A stretch of 64,000 nucleotides of DNA, taken from JAYPHU01 sp964611435 (lineage in GTDB: Bacteria; Pseudomonadota; Alphaproteobacteria; Rhodospirillales; UBA2165). A program made the translations under genes and the position numbers. The notes below the pieces were generated by a model. It was not told the DNA's origin, searched no databases, and saw only the letters and a program-made list of their open reading frames with translations. Location: positions 62,001 through 126,000 of the forward strand of contig CAZSXT010000003.1 of NCBI GenBank assembly GCA_964611435.1. Reading direction: 5' to 3'. Below, piece after piece: positions 62,738 to 64,000 of this stretch (positions within the stretch are counted from its first letter, which is position 1; the number at the start of each line of letters is the position of its first letter).

Positions 62738-63259
62738 CTATTGGCCGCCGAACAGCAGGCCCGGAAACACTTCATATTGCATCAATTGGCTAAACACGAT
62801 CCAGGTAAAGGCCGTGGCGGCCACCGCCGACCAGGCGCCAACCTTGACGCTTTTCCTTCCTTGGAAGACGACAAACGTTAAGACGTAAATCGGGATCGAG
62901 ATCAGGAACCCGACAAAATAGACAAGGACCACAAACGCCACCGGCCAGACCATCGCCACCAGGACTTTGCGCATGGGTTGGGCGGCGACCGCTTCGCCGC
63001 TGGCTTCGCCCACGATGGTGCCGGTGAAGAACGTCTTGATCCCATTGCCGAGCGCCGTCCCCGTCGCGGCAACCAAATCGAGCACGCATAAGACGATCAG
63101 GCTCCAGCCCACCAGGACCGGCACTTGCTGTGCTTTTTGATCGTAAGTGTAGGACCACGTCAGAAAGATCACGGCAAAAGCCGACACGATAAGCGGTGGC
63201 AACAAGTTCAAGATCATCTTGTCCGAATGAGGAGAATTCATGCCCGCTGAGTCAGCCAT
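62738..63259 (-). CDS. TctB-family small permease of a tripartite tricarboxylate transporter
   Basis: A 173-residue membrane protein with four hydrophobic segments (about 12-30, 42-62, 95-120 and 130-150; for example LLPPLIVSAFAVIFLTWS and VWPVAFVVLVYFVGFLISIP), the arrangement of TctB. It lies 3 bases after the TctA stop, as in a coupled transporter operon. It partners the large permease to import a carboxylate; the periplasmic TctC receptor is not in this window. Confidence 0.82.
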   Translation of the reverse strand: MADSAGMNSPHSDKMILNLLPPLIVSAFAVIFLTWSYTYDQKAQQVPVLVGWSLIVLCVLDLVAATGTALGNGIKTFFTGTIVGEASGEAVAAQPMRKVLVAMVWPVAFVVLVYFVGFLISIPIYVLTFVVFQGRKSVKVGAWSAVAATAFTWIVFSQLMQYEVFPGLLFGGQ

Positions 63260-63262
63260 GGC

Positions 63263-64000
63263 CTACGCCTCCCGTTTCCGGTTTCGCAGCCAGCCCCGTA
63301 TCGAAGGCGACAGAATAATTAACACTGTCGCAATCAACAGAACCGCGGAAATGGGCCGTCCGTAGAAAATGGAATAGCTCCCATCGCCGATCATCATGGA
63401 TTGGTGATAGCTCCGTTCCGCCAGTTCGCCCAAAACCAAGGCAATCACCGCCGTGATGCGGGGATAATCATAGCGGATCATCAAAAACCCAATGATGCCG
63501 AAGATCATGGCGACAGCGACATCGCCCATGCTGTTGTGGAGGGCATAGACCCCGACCAGAGCCACGGCGACCACCGTCGGCGCCAGGATGTGAACATCGA
63601 CCAGGGTGATGAGAGACAGCCAGCGTGCCAAGATCAAGCCGATGATGGAGGCCAGAATCGCCGCCGAGGCGACGGCAACGATCAGGCTGAACACCACGCC
63701 TTCGTGTTCCACCAGCATCATCGGACCGGGCTCCAACCCGTGCAGGATCAGAACGCCCAGGAAAATCGCCATCTCCGCGCTGCCGGGGATGCCGAAAGCC
63801 AGGGTCGGGATCAAAGCGCCGCCGTCCTTGGCATTATTGGCGGATTCCGGCGCGATCACGCCTTGGATGTTGCCGGTGCCGAAACTTTCCGGATTCTTGG
63901 AAGCCTGCACCGTGGACGCATAAGACAGAAACGAGGCCACCGTACCGCCCACGCCCGGAATGGCGCCAATAAACGCGCCGATGGCGGAACCTCGCAGCAA
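63263..64000 (-). CDS. TctA-family large permease (partial, runs off the window)
   Basis: At least 245 residues of the C-terminal half of a TctA permease. It shows the TctA signature GAFIGAIPGVGGTVASFLSYA at the visible N-end and about seven membrane segments. The true start lies beyond base 64000. With TctB it would import an organic acid, most likely the aromatic or other carboxylate handled by the downstream Rieske, PdxA-like and decarboxylase genes. Confidence 0.9.
   Translation of the reverse strand: MLRGSAIGAFIGAIPGVGGTVASFLSYASTVQASKNPESFGTGNIQGVIAPESANNAKDGGALIPTLAFGIPGSAEMAIFLGVLILHGLEPGPMMLVEHEGVVFSLIVAVASAAILASIIGLILARWLSLITLVDVHILAPTVVAVALVGVYALHNSMGDVAVAMIFGIIGFLMIRYDYPRITAVIALVLGELAERSYHQSMMIGDGSYSIFYGRPISAVLLIATVLIILSPSIRGWLRNRKREA

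Overview
The window is a GC-rich, gene-dense chromosomal segment that reads like a free-living alphaproteobacterium, probably a marine or soil Rhodospirillales-like organism. The evidence is the codon choice, the mix of TRAP (TAXI) and tripartite tricarboxylate (Tct) transporters, many small catabolic clusters, and short palindromic intergenic repeats. I see no rRNA, tRNA, CRISPR array, phage or intact insertion sequence. Almost everything is accessory catabolism: three CoA ligases, four SDRs, three YciI-like proteins, three MarR regulators, two ACMSD-type amidohydrolases, two FAH-fold proteins, several cupins, a UbiD decarboxylase, a Rieske oxygenase, a diiron PaaA-like oxygenase and an HpaB-type flavin oxygenase.

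Layout. 0.1-7 kb: carboxymuconolactone decarboxylase-like protein, MaoC hydratase, YciI protein, quinone oxidoreductase, extradiol dioxygenase-like VOC protein, aldo/keto reductase, cupin and CoA ligase, a probable aromatic or cyclic-acid pathway. 7-14.3 kb: PAS-like protein, a divergent pair of HisD paralogue and SDR with a 16-bp tandem repeat between them, small coiled-coil and membrane proteins, a polytopic transporter, a class II aldolase and a degenerate GGDEF protein. 14.4-19.6 kb: CoA ligase divergent from an operon of ferredoxin-type reductase, SDR, PaaA-like diiron protein and FAH-family hydrolase, which looks like a minimal CoA-thioester oxygenase pathway. 19.7-25.7 kb: exported dienelactone hydrolase, amidohydrolase, RraA-type aldolase, HIBADH-type dehydrogenase, LacI regulator, and a ParDE module with a frameshifted toxin.

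25.7-32.8 kb: a 2-oxoacid dehydrogenase operon (E1 alpha, E1 beta, E2) divergent from an M24-fold protein, a CobW GTPase, a YciI protein and an SDR. A 14-bp palindrome occurs twice between these divergent operons and once in front of lacI, so one LacI protein probably controls both loci. 32.8-47.7 kb: SGNH hydrolase, amidohydrolase, a more AT-rich GMC oxidoreductase, GST, CoA ligase, DMT transporter, alpha/beta hydrolase, FadJ-like beta-oxidation protein, DUF2848 protein, HpaB-type oxygenase, MarR and a cupin.

47.8-54.8 kb: UbiD decarboxylase, then an AhpD/CMD-fold protein whose active-site CxxC is CxxU, with an in-frame TGA followed by a SECIS-like hairpin, then MarR and an alpha/beta hydrolase; after a repeat-rich gap comes a TRAP-TAXI transporter. 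54.8-64 kb: MarR, the Fe-S carrier ApbC/Mrp, then a long minus-strand operon of Tct permeases (TctA cut by the window edge), bicupin, EutA-like ATPase, Rieske oxygenase, PdxA-like dehydrogenase and a 4,5-dihydroxyphthalate decarboxylase-like protein, which together resemble a phthalate-type pathway.

The most interesting observation is the candidate AhpD-like selenoprotein at 49257-49877. Next are the minimal PaaA-like oxygenase operon at 16-19.6 kb, the predicted LacI regulon, and the EutA-like gene embedded in an aromatic-acid operon without an ethanolamine ammonia-lyase.
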